Below are positions 16,314 through 24,470 of a stretch of 38,012 bases of DNA, one piece after another (position 1 is the first letter of the stretch; every line of letters starts with the position of its first letter). This DNA comes from Candidatus Methylobacter oryzae. GTDB taxonomy: Bacteria > Pseudomonadota > Gammaproteobacteria > Methylococcales > Methylomonadaceae. The notes beneath the pieces are model-generated. The model ran no database searches and was not told the DNA's origin. It saw only the letters and a list, made by a program, of their open reading frames with translations. A program made the position numbers and the translations under genes. The stretch covers positions 1-38,012 of the forward strand of contig CAMAUL010000030.1 of NCBI GenBank assembly GCA_945861405.1. The letters are read 5' to 3'.

Positions 16314-17717
16314 TTAAAGATCTGCTTTTGCCGCGCTGTCTTTAGTCTTTTTAGGATAGCTTCTTTTGCGTCCCGATTTTTTAGTCTGGGAATTGCGCGG
16401 TGGCAGAGTCATTTTTCTTTGTTCATTTTCATCGGCATGCTGATACTTCGTCCACCACTCAGCCAACTCGGGATCAGCCCCTCCGGTTTCGGCACGTAAC
16501 AACAAAAAGTCGTAGCCCGCCCTAAAGCGAGGATGCCCGATCAAACGACTGGGTTTAGAACCGATACGCGCATTAAATTTGGATTGTATACTCCAAACCT
16601 CGCGCATAGCCATACTGATGTGGCGAGGAAGTGCCGTACTTCTAACTTGTCTAGCAATAATCTCACTGGCGGCATCCTGATAGGCGTTAAATTCAACCTC
16701 ACCTCGCGCCATTTTTTCTTTGGCCAGCATCTGAACAGGCTCCCACAAAAAGGCCGCCAACAAAAAGTAAGCTGTAACCGTTTTCCCCTCGGCTATCCTG
16801 CTGTCCGAATTTTCCAGCGCTTTAATCAACAACAATCGGGGGAAGCCGTTTTCTTCAACCGCCAAACTGTCCTCCGTGGATGGAAACAGCACTTGAAAAA
16901 GCCCGTAATGCCTGAGCATTTCAAAAGTTTGCAGCGCGTAGCCGGATAAAAACAACTTTATCGCTTCATCGTAAAGCCTGGCTGAGGGTATGCCAGCCAG
17001 TAACTGGGCATCATTATGTATCGCTTTTTCGCACTCATGATCGAGCTTGAAGCCGAGCTTAACGGCGAAACGCACCGCCCTCAACATGCGCACAGGGTCT
17101 TCACGAAAACGCATGTCGGGGTCGCCAATCAGCCTGAGCGTTCCGGTTTTATGGTCGGCCATGCCGCCGACAAAATCCACTATCGAAAAATCCTTGATAT
17201 TGTAATAGAGCGCATTAACGGTAAAATCCCTGCGCCAAACATCTTCCTCAATCGTGCCGTAGACATTATCTCTCAACAAGCGCCCTTCATTATTGAGTAC
17301 CTGTTTGTCGTTTTGCTCTTCTCCCGCACCCCGGAACGTCGCTACCTCAATAATTTCCCTACCAAAATGCACATGCGCTAGTCTAAACCTGCGCCCGATT
17401 AACCGGCAATTACGGAATACTTTTCTGACTTGATCGGGATCGGCATTGGTGACGACATCAAAATCCTTGGGCTCTCGTCCCAACAACAAATCACGCACAC
17501 AGCCGCCGACCAAATAAGCATCGAAACCCTCTTTTTGCAGACGATACAAAACCTTCAGCGCATTCTCACTGATCTGGGATCGTGAAACATTATGTTCCGC
17601 ACGCGTATATATTTTGACGTGTGCGGCAATCGATCCAGCATCATTTCTGGCTGACACTTCGGCCCTTCTTAGTGCGGGATTAATAATTTTTTTAAAGAAG
17701 TTTAAAATAGTCTTCAC
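16314..17717 (-). CDS. pcnB: poly(A) polymerase I
   Basis: PcnB, which adds poly(A) tails to RNA 3' ends and so promotes decay. The class II nucleotidyltransferase head is clear: LVGGCVRDLLLGREPKDFDVVTNA with GGCVRD at 71-76 and catalytic Asp85/Asp87. RRDFTVNALYYN and the RNA-binding helical region (FREDPVRMLRAVRFAVKLGF, GIPSARLYDEAIKLFL) follow. The poly(A)-polymerase-specific C-terminus, with a basic tail (KKSGRKRSYPKKTK), separates it from CCA-adding enzymes. The start is GTG at 17717; an in-frame alternative further in is possible. Length is 467 aa. It heads the pcnB-folK-panBCD run; a TATAAT-like -10 is at 17745-17750. Confidence 0.95.
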   Translation of the reverse strand: MKTILNFFKKIINPALRRAEVSARNDAGSIAAHVKIYTRAEHNVSRSQISENALKVLYRLQKEGFDAYLVGGCVRDLLLGREPKDFDVVTNADPDQVRKVFRNCRLIGRRFRLAHVHFGREIIEVATFRGAGEEQNDKQVLNNEGRLLRDNVYGTIEEDVWRRDFTVNALYYNIKDFSIVDFVGGMADHKTGTLRLIGDPDMRFREDPVRMLRAVRFAVKLGFKLDHECEKAIHNDAQLLAGIPSARLYDEAIKLFLSGYALQTFEMLRHYGLFQVLFPSTEDSLAVEENGFPRLLLIKALENSDSRIAEGKTVTAYFLLAAFLWEPVQMLAKEKMARGEVEFNAYQDAASEIIARQVRSTALPRHISMAMREVWSIQSKFNARIGSKPSRLIGHPRFRAGYDFLLLRAETGGADPELAEWWTKYQHADENEQRKMTLPPRNSQTKKSGRKRSYPKKTKDSAAKADL

Positions 17718-17744
17718 ACCCTGTTTATTTTTCTAATTGTTTTG

Positions 17745-17750
17745 ATTATA
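17745..17750 (-). promoter_or_regulatory. pcnB: possible -10 element for pcnB
   Basis: On the minus strand this reads TATAAT, 27 bp before the pcnB start codon. The matching -35 region is poor (GGGTTA at 17-bp spacing), so the call rests on the perfect -10 and the location. The remaining sequence to 17937 shows nothing else recognisable. Confidence 0.35.
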
Positions 17751-17937
17751 TCATTGCTAATGAATTCTAACCCAATCGGCAAGTTTCTTTTACATTCCCC
17801 TTTTGAATGGAGTAGAATCATCATTACTGATTTTTACAAGCAATAATTACATCCTATTGCATTTAACCAGATAAAAGATCAGACAACCATTTTTTTAAAC
17901 GCTCGCACAAATATTAGCGTGCTTGACTGGAATTGTT

Positions 17938-18117
17938 ATGTACAAAAAGATTCTTAATAGCTTAATTGAACAACCTTTGTTAACCAGCATTTTTGTAACA
18001 GATTTTGGCATTCTTCTGTTTCATAGGCCGCCATTCATATTTTCTTTCGTAATGCTGGGAGCGTTAATGGGGATGTGCATGTATTTTGGTCAAAAATTAG
18101 CCTTATTTAAGCTTTAG
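17938..18117 (+). CDS. small hydrophobic protein, hypothetical
   Basis: A 59-residue reading frame that I do not recognise. It has two hydrophobic stretches (about LLTSIFVTDFGILLF and FIFSFVMLGALMGMCMYF), compatible with a small two-pass membrane protein. I start at the ATG at 17938; an in-frame TTG at 17923 would add five residues, and neither has an obvious ribosome binding site. The RDD gene starts one base after its stop codon, so the two may be co-translated. Evidence for a real gene is modest: hydrophobic pattern and tight spacing only. Confidence 0.4.
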   Translation: MYKKILNSLIEQPLLTSIFVTDFGILLFHRPPFIFSFVMLGALMGMCMYFGQKLALFKL

Positions 18118-18118
18118 A

Positions 18119-18574
18119 TTGGTCAGACCAATAAAGGATGCGCGGCAAAAACCGGGTATTGATCCCATTTCCAAGCCTGGTTTTTTACGCCGCCTGACAG
18201 CAATAGTTTACGATCTCCTGTTGCTGATTGCCGTTTTGTTTGTCGCGACCGCGCTGGCGCTCCCTTTAAATGCAGGCCAGGCTTTTACTGCCCAACAATT
18301 CTTTTTTCCATTGTATCTATTAATGGTCAGCTTCTTATTTTACGCTTGGTTTTGGACGCATGGCGGACAAACCTTGGGTCTGCGTGCATGGAAAATGAAA
18401 GTACTCACACAGGATAAACAGCCTATCAGCTGGAAACAAGCTTTGCTCCGCTTCACAGTTGCCATTGTCTCATGGGGATTTTTCGGACTGGGATTCTGGT
18501 GGATTCTTATTGATAAAAACCAGCGCAGCTGGCACGATCATTTATCCAAAACAGCCCTGTTTTTTGACGCTTAG
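18119..18574 (+). CDS. RDD-family membrane protein
   Basis: A 151-aa RDD-domain membrane protein. The domain signature is visible: FLRRLTAIVYDLLLLIAVLF (Arg and Asp in the first helix), WTHGGQTLGLRAWKMKVL in the middle, and the final DKNQRSWHDHLSKTALFFD with the characteristic W-H-D. There are about three membrane segments (residues about 28-50, 62-80 and 110-128). The family's function is poorly known; some members are linked to ion transport. The start is uncertain: TTG at 18119 is used because there is no ATG before the domain and an upstream stop is at 18115. It may be coupled to the small hydrophobic ORF just before it. Confidence 0.75.
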   Translation: MVRPIKDARQKPGIDPISKPGFLRRLTAIVYDLLLLIAVLFVATALALPLNAGQAFTAQQFFFPLYLLMVSFLFYAWFWTHGGQTLGLRAWKMKVLTQDKQPISWKQALLRFTVAIVSWGFFGLGFWWILIDKNQRSWHDHLSKTALFFDA

Positions 18575-18640
18575 GACACACATCATTAAGCCATTGCAAA
18601 ACCATACGTCCCAAACAATACATTTATCAGCGATGTCATC

Positions 18641-20002
18641 ATGAATTGGTTTACTAAACTATTTTCCAAGCATCCCCAGAGCCTCCCCCCGGAAAAAAAA
18701 TCAACTATCACACCCCCCTCCACCAGCCAAAATAATCAGCTTACCTGTTCGGAGCCAGTCTCCACCGAACATAAAAAACTACCGTTGGCCAGGCTAAAAA
18801 AACTGGCTCCACTTCGGGACATGGACGATGCCTATGTTCAGCAACTGGTTCACACCACGCTAAACTATAGTGCGGGTTCCGTCATTTTCAGGCTAGGTCA
18901 GAAAACCAATTCGGTTTTTTACCTGCTTGAAGGGAGCCTTGATATGCAGCCGGATAGTGACAACCGCTACACCCTGTCGGCAGAATCATCGCTGGCTAAT
19001 CTGCCGCTCAATAGCGGCAAGCTTTGCGGAGCAACGGCATACGCTAAAACAGATATCACTATCCTGGCAATTTCAGGCGAATTTATCTGTCGATGGTCTG
19101 GCAAAGATATCCGGCAGTCTGTTGCCGTTGAGCTCCTTGACATTGAATTGCCCGAACAAATTGCCGGCAACCGGTTTTTTACCAGTTTTTCGGGAGCCTA
19201 CCGGGAAAATAAATTAAGCCTGCCCTCATTGCCCAATGTCGCGTTAAAATTGAAAGAAGCAATGGAGAAAGATTTAGGCATCAGTGAGGCGGTCAAAATT
19301 ATCGGCGTAGATATATCCATCGTAGCCAAACTGATCCAGCTTGCCAACAGCCCGCTATACTCGCCCGTATCACCGATTACCAACTGCCATGCGGCGGTTA
19401 CCCGAATTGGCCTGGATCAAACGCGAAAACTGGTCATGGGCATCAGTCTAAAACAATTATTCCGCTGCAAAAATCCTCAACTGATGGAAAAAATGCAAAA
19501 CTTGTGGAAAAACAGCCTGTATGTATCCAGCCTGAGTTTTATACTGGCACAGGAAAACGGCACCGTTAACCCGGAAGACGCCTTATTGGCAGGATTAGTC
19601 TGCGACATCGGCACGATACCAATATTGCATTTTGCCGAGCAGTATCCTGATGAATACCCGAATTTAGACGTATTGGACTCGGCTATCCCGTTTTTGAGCC
19701 CGCCGGTCGGCTCCCTGGTACTGCACACTTTAGGCTTTGCTCCTGAGTTAGCCTGCATCCCCAAGTACGCCGAAGACTGGTTTTATGAAAGCGAGAGCGA
19801 TAAGTTGAATCTGATTGACATCGTCATCCTGGCCAAATTGCACAGTTATTTCGGCACCAGTCGGGCAAAGGAAATCCCATACATGAACTCCATTCCCGCC
19901 TACACTAAACTTAAGAACGGCAAACTGACCGCCGACTTTTCCCTGGATGTACTGCACAAGGCGCAGCATCGCATCAAAGCAGCCATGAACTTTCTTTCCT
20001 GA
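18641..20002 (+). CDS. HDOD signalling protein with degenerate cyclic-nucleotide-binding-like domain
   Basis: A two-domain cytoplasmic regulator of 453 aa. After a Pro/Ser-rich linker, residues about 52-150 resemble a CRP-type cyclic-nucleotide-binding fold (LAPLRDMDDAYVQQLV, GSVIFRLGQKTNSVFYLLEGSLDM). The phosphate-binding cassette, however, lacks the usual Gly-Glu and Arg, so ligand binding is doubtful. Residues about 190-400 form an HDOD domain (LPSLPNVALKLKEAMEKD, VAKLIQLANSPLYS, AVTRIGLDQTRKLVMG). Its LVCDIG replaces the LLHDIG of true HD hydrolases, so it is probably non-enzymatic. Such proteins act as signalling scaffolds; the target here is unknown. prlC starts 8 nt after its stop, so the two are probably co-transcribed. 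Confidence 0.85.
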   Translation: MNWFTKLFSKHPQSLPPEKKSTITPPSTSQNNQLTCSEPVSTEHKKLPLARLKKLAPLRDMDDAYVQQLVHTTLNYSAGSVIFRLGQKTNSVFYLLEGSLDMQPDSDNRYTLSAESSLANLPLNSGKLCGATAYAKTDITILAISGEFICRWSGKDIRQSVAVELLDIELPEQIAGNRFFTSFSGAYRENKLSLPSLPNVALKLKEAMEKDLGISEAVKIIGVDISIVAKLIQLANSPLYSPVSPITNCHAAVTRIGLDQTRKLVMGISLKQLFRCKNPQLMEKMQNLWKNSLYVSSLSFILAQENGTVNPEDALLAGLVCDIGTIPILHFAEQYPDEYPNLDVLDSAIPFLSPPVGSLVLHTLGFAPELACIPKYAEDWFYESESDKLNLIDIVILAKLHSYFGTSRAKEIPYMNSIPAYTKLKNGKLTADFSLDVLHKAQHRIKAAMNFLS

Positions 20003-20010
20003 TATTACTT

Positions 20011-22149
20011 ATGAATAATCCGTTATTAGCCAACTCCACGCTGCCGCTATTTTCCCAGATAAAACCGGAACACGTCGTACCGGCAATTGATCAATTATTG
20101 GCCGAAGCCCGTTCGTCTGTAGAACAGCATCTCGGCAATTGCTCCTGCATTGCTCTACCTCCTGCATCCATGCAAGTCGTTCAAGCCACGCAACATTACA
20201 CCTGGAAAAACCTGATCGAACCTTTGGAAGACGTAGACGACAAGCTTAATAAAGCCTGGTCTCCAGTCAGCCACATGAATTCCGTGATCAACAGCGACGA
20301 GCTGCGCGACGCCTACAACGCTTGCCTGCCCAAGCTCAGCGCTTACTCGACTGAAATGGGGCAAAACGAAGCTTTGTTTAAAGCTTATCGCTTTATTGCC
20401 GACAGCGATGAATTTGCGACGCTGGACACCGCCCAGCAAAAAATCATCCGCAATGCGTTAAGAGATTTCAAATTATCCGGCATAGACCTGGACAACGAGA
20501 AAAAACAACGCTACAAGGACATCAGCCAGGAATTATCCGCTCTCGCCAGCAACTATGAAGAAAACCTGCTGGATGCTACCAATGCCTGGAGCAAGCTCAT
20601 CAGGGACGAGCAGGATCTGACCGGTTTGCCTGAATCTGCTCTGGCTCAAGCCAAGCAGACAGCAGAGAGTCACAATGAAACCGGCTGGATGATCACCCTG
20701 CAATTTCCGTCCTATATTTCGGTGATGACTTACGCCGATAACCGCGAATTGCGCCGGGAACACTACGAAGCCTTCGCAACCCGCGCTTCCGACCAAGGCC
20801 CTCATGCCGGACAGTGGGACAACAGCGAAAACATGGAAAAAATCCTGGCCTTGCGCCATGAAAAAGCCCGTTTGCTGGGCTTCAACAATTACGCGGAACT
20901 GTCGCTGGCGACCAAAATGGCTGAAAAGCCGGATGACGTCACCCATTTCCTGGAAGATTTGGCCGACCGTTCCTGGCGACATGCGCGCAAGGATTTAGCC
21001 GAACTACGTAAATTCTCCAAACAGCACTACGGCATTAACGACTTGCAATCTTGGGATATGAGCTATTTCTCGGAAAAAATGCGCCAGCATTTTTACCAGT
21101 TATCGCAAGAAGAAGTTAAAACCTATTTCCCTATTACCCGCGTCTTACCGGGATTGTTTGCAATCGTAGAAAAACTGTACGGGTTACAAATATCCGAACT
21201 TACTGGCTTTGACAGCTGGCATCCCGATGTGCGCTTTTTCGAGATTCATGACAAACACGGCCAGCTACGCGGTCAGTTTTATCTCGATCTTTACGCCCGC
21301 GCCAAAAAACGCGGCGGCGCCTGGATGGACGATTGCGTCAGCCGCAAGCGCCGCGCCAGTTCCCGACTGGCTTGCGGCATACACACCATCCCTGGCGATA
21401 AGTTCGACGACACTATTCAAACGCCGGTCGCCTACCTGACCTGCAACTTTACCCCGCCGACCGGCGACACACCGGCACTGCTGACCCATGACGAAGTGAC
21501 CACGCTGTTCCATGAATTCGGCCACGGCTTGCACCACATGCTAACCCAGGTCGATCATCTCGGCGTTTCCGGCATTAACGGCGTGGAATGGGATGCGGTC
21601 GAACTACCCAGCCAGTTCATGGAAAACTGGTGCTGGGAAAAAGAAGCGCTGGCGCTGATGTCGGGACATTATCAAACCGACGAGAAATTGCCGGACGCCT
21701 TATTTGAAAAAATGATCGCCGCTAAAAATTTCCAAGTCGGCATGATCATGGTCAGGCAATTGGAATTCAGCCTGTTCGACTTCAGGATACACCGGGACTA
21801 CGACCCTGAAAAAGGCGGTCGCATCTATGAAACCCTGGAACAAGTCAGGGAGCAGGTTGCCGTCGTTCGTCCACCCAAATTCAACCGCTTTGCGCACAGC
21901 TTCTCGCACATCTTTGCAGGCGGTTATGGCGCAGGTTATTACAGCTACAAATGGGCGGAAGTACTATCCAGCGACGCTTTTTCGCTGTTTGAGGAAAAGG
22001 GCATTTTCGACCAGGAGACCGGCAAAGCTTTCTTGACCAACATCCTTGAAAAAGGCGGCAGCCAGAACGCGATGGAATTATTTATCAACTTCCGTGGCCG
22101 CAAACCCACCATTGATGCGTTACTCAGACATAACGGCATAGCGACATGA
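20011..22149 (+). CDS. prlC: oligopeptidase A with two in-frame insertions
   Basis: PrlC/OpdA, a cytoplasmic M3-family zinc oligopeptidase that degrades signal peptides and other short peptides. The zinc motif HEFGH is at residues 501-505 within [32 protein letters not shown] and [22 protein letters not shown] are also diagnostic. Length is 712 aa against 680 in E. coli. Two insertions explain this. Residues 41-57 ([17 protein letters not shown]) are encoded by a repeat that also occurs at 2005-2053. Residues about 450-466, between CVSRKRRA and [14 protein letters not shown], have no counterpart in my recollection of E. coli. Both lie outside the zinc site and the frame stays open, so the enzyme may be active. 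It overlaps ubiD by 4 nt (ATGA). Confidence 0.95.
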   Translation: MNNPLLANSTLPLFSQIKPEHVVPAIDQLLAEARSSVEQHLGNCSCIALPPASMQVVQATQHYTWKNLIEPLEDVDDKLNKAWSPVSHMNSVINSDELRDAYNACLPKLSAYSTEMGQNEALFKAYRFIADSDEFATLDTAQQKIIRNALRDFKLSGIDLDNEKKQRYKDISQELSALASNYEENLLDATNAWSKLIRDEQDLTGLPESALAQAKQTAESHNETGWMITLQFPSYISVMTYADNRELRREHYEAFATRASDQGPHAGQWDNSENMEKILALRHEKARLLGFNNYAELSLATKMAEKPDDVTHFLEDLADRSWRHARKDLAELRKFSKQHYGINDLQSWDMSYFSEKMRQHFYQLSQEEVKTYFPITRVLPGLFAIVEKLYGLQISELTGFDSWHPDVRFFEIHDKHGQLRGQFYLDLYARAKKRGGAWMDDCVSRKRRASSRLACGIHTIPGDKFDDTIQTPVAYLTCNFTPPTGDTPALLTHDEVTTLFHEFGHGLHHMLTQVDHLGVSGINGVEWDAVELPSQFMENWCWEKEALALMSGHYQTDEKLPDALFEKMIAAKNFQVGMIMVRQLEFSLFDFRIHRDYDPEKGGRIYETLEQVREQVAVVRPPKFNRFAHSFSHIFAGGYGAGYYSYKWAEVLSSDAFSLFEEKGIFDQETGKAFLTNILEKGGSQNAMELFINFRGRKPTIDALLRHNGIAT
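20131..20180 (+). repeat. dispersed repeat segment inserted in frame within prlC
   Basis: These 50 bases match 2005-2053 with two substitutions and one extra A. It is the only repeat segment in the window found inside a gene body. It is read in frame with no stop codon. Confidence 0.85.
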
Positions 22150-23606
22150 ACTACAAAGACCTGCGCGACTTTATCAAACAGCTGGAAAAGCAGGGTGAGC
22201 TAAAGCGCATCACCGTCGAAGTCGATCCCTACCTGGAAATGACCGAAATATGCGACCGCACCTTGAAACGGGGCGGTCCCGCGTTACTGTTTGAAAATCC
22301 CAAAGGCGCAAATATTCCGGTGCTGGCCAACCTGTTCGGTACGCCGCGCCGTGTCGCGATGGGCATGGGCGCAGATTCCGTCACCGAGCTGCGCGGCATC
22401 GGCGAACTGCTCGCTTACCTGAAAGAACCCGAACCACCCAAAGGCATGAAGGATGCCTGGGAAAAATTCCCGGTGTTCAAGCAAGTGCTGAATATGGCGC
22501 CTAAAATAATCAGTTCGCCGCCGTGCCAGGAACTGGTTAGGGAAGGCGATGAAATCGATCTTGGCGATTACCCTATCCAGACTTGCTGGCCGGAAGATGC
22601 CGCACCGTTGATTACCTGGCCGCTGGTGATTACCAAAGGCCCGAACAAGGAACGGCAGAACTTGGGCATCTACCGCATGCAGGTCATCGGCAAAAACAAA
22701 GTCATCATGCGCTGGCTGGCGCATCGAGGCGGCGCGTTGGATTTCAAGGAATTCCAGGCCGCCCATCCCGGTCAGCCCTTCCCTGTTTCCGTGGCCTTGG
22801 GCGCAGACCCCGCAACGATACTTGCCGCCGTCACCCCAGTGCCGGACTCCCTGTCCGAATACGCGTTTGCCGGATTATTGCGCGGCAGCAAAACGGAAGT
22901 CGCCAAATCGCTGACTAACGATTTGCAGGTTCCGGCCAGCGCTGAAATTGTGCTTGAAGGCTTTATCTATCCCGGCGAGTTCGCGGCAGAAGGCCCCTAT
23001 GGCGACCACACCGGCTATTACAACGAAGTCGCCGATTTCCCGGTATTCACCATCGAACGGATCACCCAGCGCCAGGCGCCGATCTATCACAGCACCTACA
23101 CCGGCAGACCGCCCGACGAACCGGCCATCCTGGGCGTTGCGTTAAACGAGGTATTCGTTCCCATTTTGCAAAAGCAATTCCCGGAAATCGTCGATTTCTA
23201 CCTGCCCCCGGAAGGTTGCTCATACCGCATGGCCGTGATCAGCATGAAAAAGCAATATGCCGGTCACGCCAAACGCGTGATGCTGGGTACCTGGTCATTC
23301 CTGCGCCAATTCATGTACACCAAGTTTGTGATCGTCGTCGATGACGATGTCGATGTCCGCAACTGGCAGGATGTGATCTGGGCGATGACCACCCGCATGG
23401 ATCCCGCCAGGGATTTGACTATACTGGAAAACACGCCGATAGATTATCTTGATTTTGCCTCGCCAGTTTCAGGCTTAGGCTCCAAGGTAGGATTCGACGC
23501 GACCAATAAATGGCCGGGGGAGACCAACCGGGAATGGGGCAGGACTATCGTGATGTCGCCGGAGGTGGTCAAGAAAGTGGATGAAATGTGGGATACGTTG
23601 TTTTAG
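22146..23606 (+). CDS. ubiD: UbiD prenylated-FMN decarboxylase (4-hydroxy-3-polyprenylbenzoate decarboxylase)
   Basis: UbiD removes the carboxyl group of 4-hydroxy-3-polyprenylbenzoate in ubiquinone synthesis, using prenylated FMN made by UbiX. Family strings: the N-terminal [35 protein letters not shown], and the catalytic-site segment [13 protein letters not shown] (residues 282-294, with Glu282 and the cofactor-near Asp287/His288). Next come [17 protein letters not shown] and the C-terminal MDPARD. Length is 486 aa against about 497 in E. coli. The ATG overlaps the prlC stop codon. UbiX is not in the window. A hairpin at 23609-23635 follows and probably ends the transcript. Confidence 0.96.
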   Translation: MNYKDLRDFIKQLEKQGELKRITVEVDPYLEMTEICDRTLKRGGPALLFENPKGANIPVLANLFGTPRRVAMGMGADSVTELRGIGELLAYLKEPEPPKGMKDAWEKFPVFKQVLNMAPKIISSPPCQELVREGDEIDLGDYPIQTCWPEDAAPLITWPLVITKGPNKERQNLGIYRMQVIGKNKVIMRWLAHRGGALDFKEFQAAHPGQPFPVSVALGADPATILAAVTPVPDSLSEYAFAGLLRGSKTEVAKSLTNDLQVPASAEIVLEGFIYPGEFAAEGPYGDHTGYYNEVADFPVFTIERITQRQAPIYHSTYTGRPPDEPAILGVALNEVFVPILQKQFPEIVDFYLPPEGCSYRMAVISMKKQYAGHAKRVMLGTWSFLRQFMYTKFVIVVDDDVDVRNWQDVIWAMTTRMDPARDLTILENTPIDYLDFASPVSGLGSKVGFDATNKWPGETNREWGRTIVMSPEVVKKVDEMWDTLF

Positions 23607-23608
23607 TC

Positions 23609-23640
23609 GGGTAGGCAACACTTCTCTGCCCACCCATTTT
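23609..23640 (+). terminator. probable ubiD terminator
   Basis: GGGTAGGC (23609-23616) pairs with GCCCACCC (23628-23635), including one G-T type pair in RNA, and ATTTT follows. It starts 3 nt after the ubiD stop. The T-run is short, so strength is uncertain. Confidence 0.5.
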
Positions 23641-23669
23641 ATCGACTAAATATACACAATCAAATGATT

Positions 23670-23709
23670 GGCGGATTCAACTCTGAAGTGCAGCTTTTGT
23701 AAGTGAATT
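23670..23709. mobile_element. solo IS30-type terminal end
   Basis: Forty bases beginning GGCGGATTCAACTCTGAAGT match the right end of the IS30-family remnant (complement of 36312-36273) at 38 of 40 positions. No second end or transposase sequence is found nearby, so this is a leftover terminus. It lies between ubiD and the exported helical protein gene; the rest of that gap shows nothing recognisable. Confidence 0.7.
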
Positions 23710-23845
23710 CCTGGAACCGAGTTAATTCATTTAATATTCACAAGAGTTATGATAAAGTCCATATTGTCATGTAACTAATTAAATACGCTTAATAATATCT
23801 AGGCAGTTGCAGACCTAATAATAACTACAACGAGGTTTACACAAC

Positions 23846-24328
23846 ATGAAATTATTTAAAAGCGCTGTCGTAGCGACTACATTGGCACTTTCTTTAGGTT
23901 CTTTTTCGGCTACTGCTGACGTCTGTTTGGGGATGGCATGTATGTATAATAGAATGACTCCACTTGAAGGAATTGAGGCTACTGTAGGTCAAGTGACTAA
24001 AGCATTGAAAGCTATCAGTGACAAAGCTGGTGATGATGTCGTTATAACGGATATCAAAGATGCATTAGCGGTCAGCAAGGAAATCAATGCTAATGATAAA
24101 CTTGACCGTAATCGTAACCGCGCTAATGATTATTTGAAAAAAGCTCGAAAAGCTGTGCAGGATGGCGATTTGATTACAGCAACAGAACACCTAAAAGAAG
24201 CTGAGAAACGTTTTTCAGATCTTAAAAGTATGATCGACTTAACTCAAGCCGATAGAGTATCGCAACAGACCAACCTGCTAAACCGTATTATGGATACACC
24301 CGATGCCGCAGCTGGCGCCCGCAAATAA
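23846..24328 (+). CDS. exported helical protein of unknown function
   Basis: A 160-aa protein that I do not recognise. A clear Sec signal peptide (basic MKLFK, hydrophobic core, ATA cleavage site before Asp25) suggests a periplasmic product. The mature part starts with two cysteines (Cys27 and Cys32 in VCLGMAC) that could form a disulphide. It continues as charged amphipathic helices rich in Lys, Asp and Ala (ANDYLKKARKAVQDGDLITATEHLKEAEKRF), reminiscent of helical-bundle proteins. There is no heme CXXCH motif. A weak AGG site precedes the ATG. The codons are more AT-rich than those of ubiD upstream. It stands alone, with ubiD ending upstream and hemY convergent downstream. A small helical cargo-binding or stress protein is possible but unproven. 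Confidence 0.7.
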   Translation: MKLFKSAVVATTLALSLGSFSATADVCLGMACMYNRMTPLEGIEATVGQVTKALKAISDKAGDDVVITDIKDALAVSKEINANDKLDRNRNRANDYLKKARKAVQDGDLITATEHLKEAEKRFSDLKSMIDLTQADRVSQQTNLLNRIMDTPDAAAGARK

Positions 24329-24381
24329 TACAGTTATCAACTCACCAAAGGGGTCAACGCTGTAAGACGGATGATTTGTAG

Positions 24382-24408
24382 GGTGGATTCGCCGACAGGC
24401 AATCCACC
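24382..24408. repeat. inverted repeat between convergent genes
   Basis: GGTGGATT (24382-24389) and AATCCACC (24401-24408) are perfect inverted arms around an 11-base loop. The string GTAGGGTGGATTCGCC is of a type seen repeatedly in proteobacterial intergenic DNA. It may end transcripts from either side; there is no T-tract. Confidence 0.5.
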
Positions 24409-24470
24409 TCACTTCGACAGAATATCATTGGCGTACTACGGCATACCCATCCTATACCGCCTCCTCCGGC

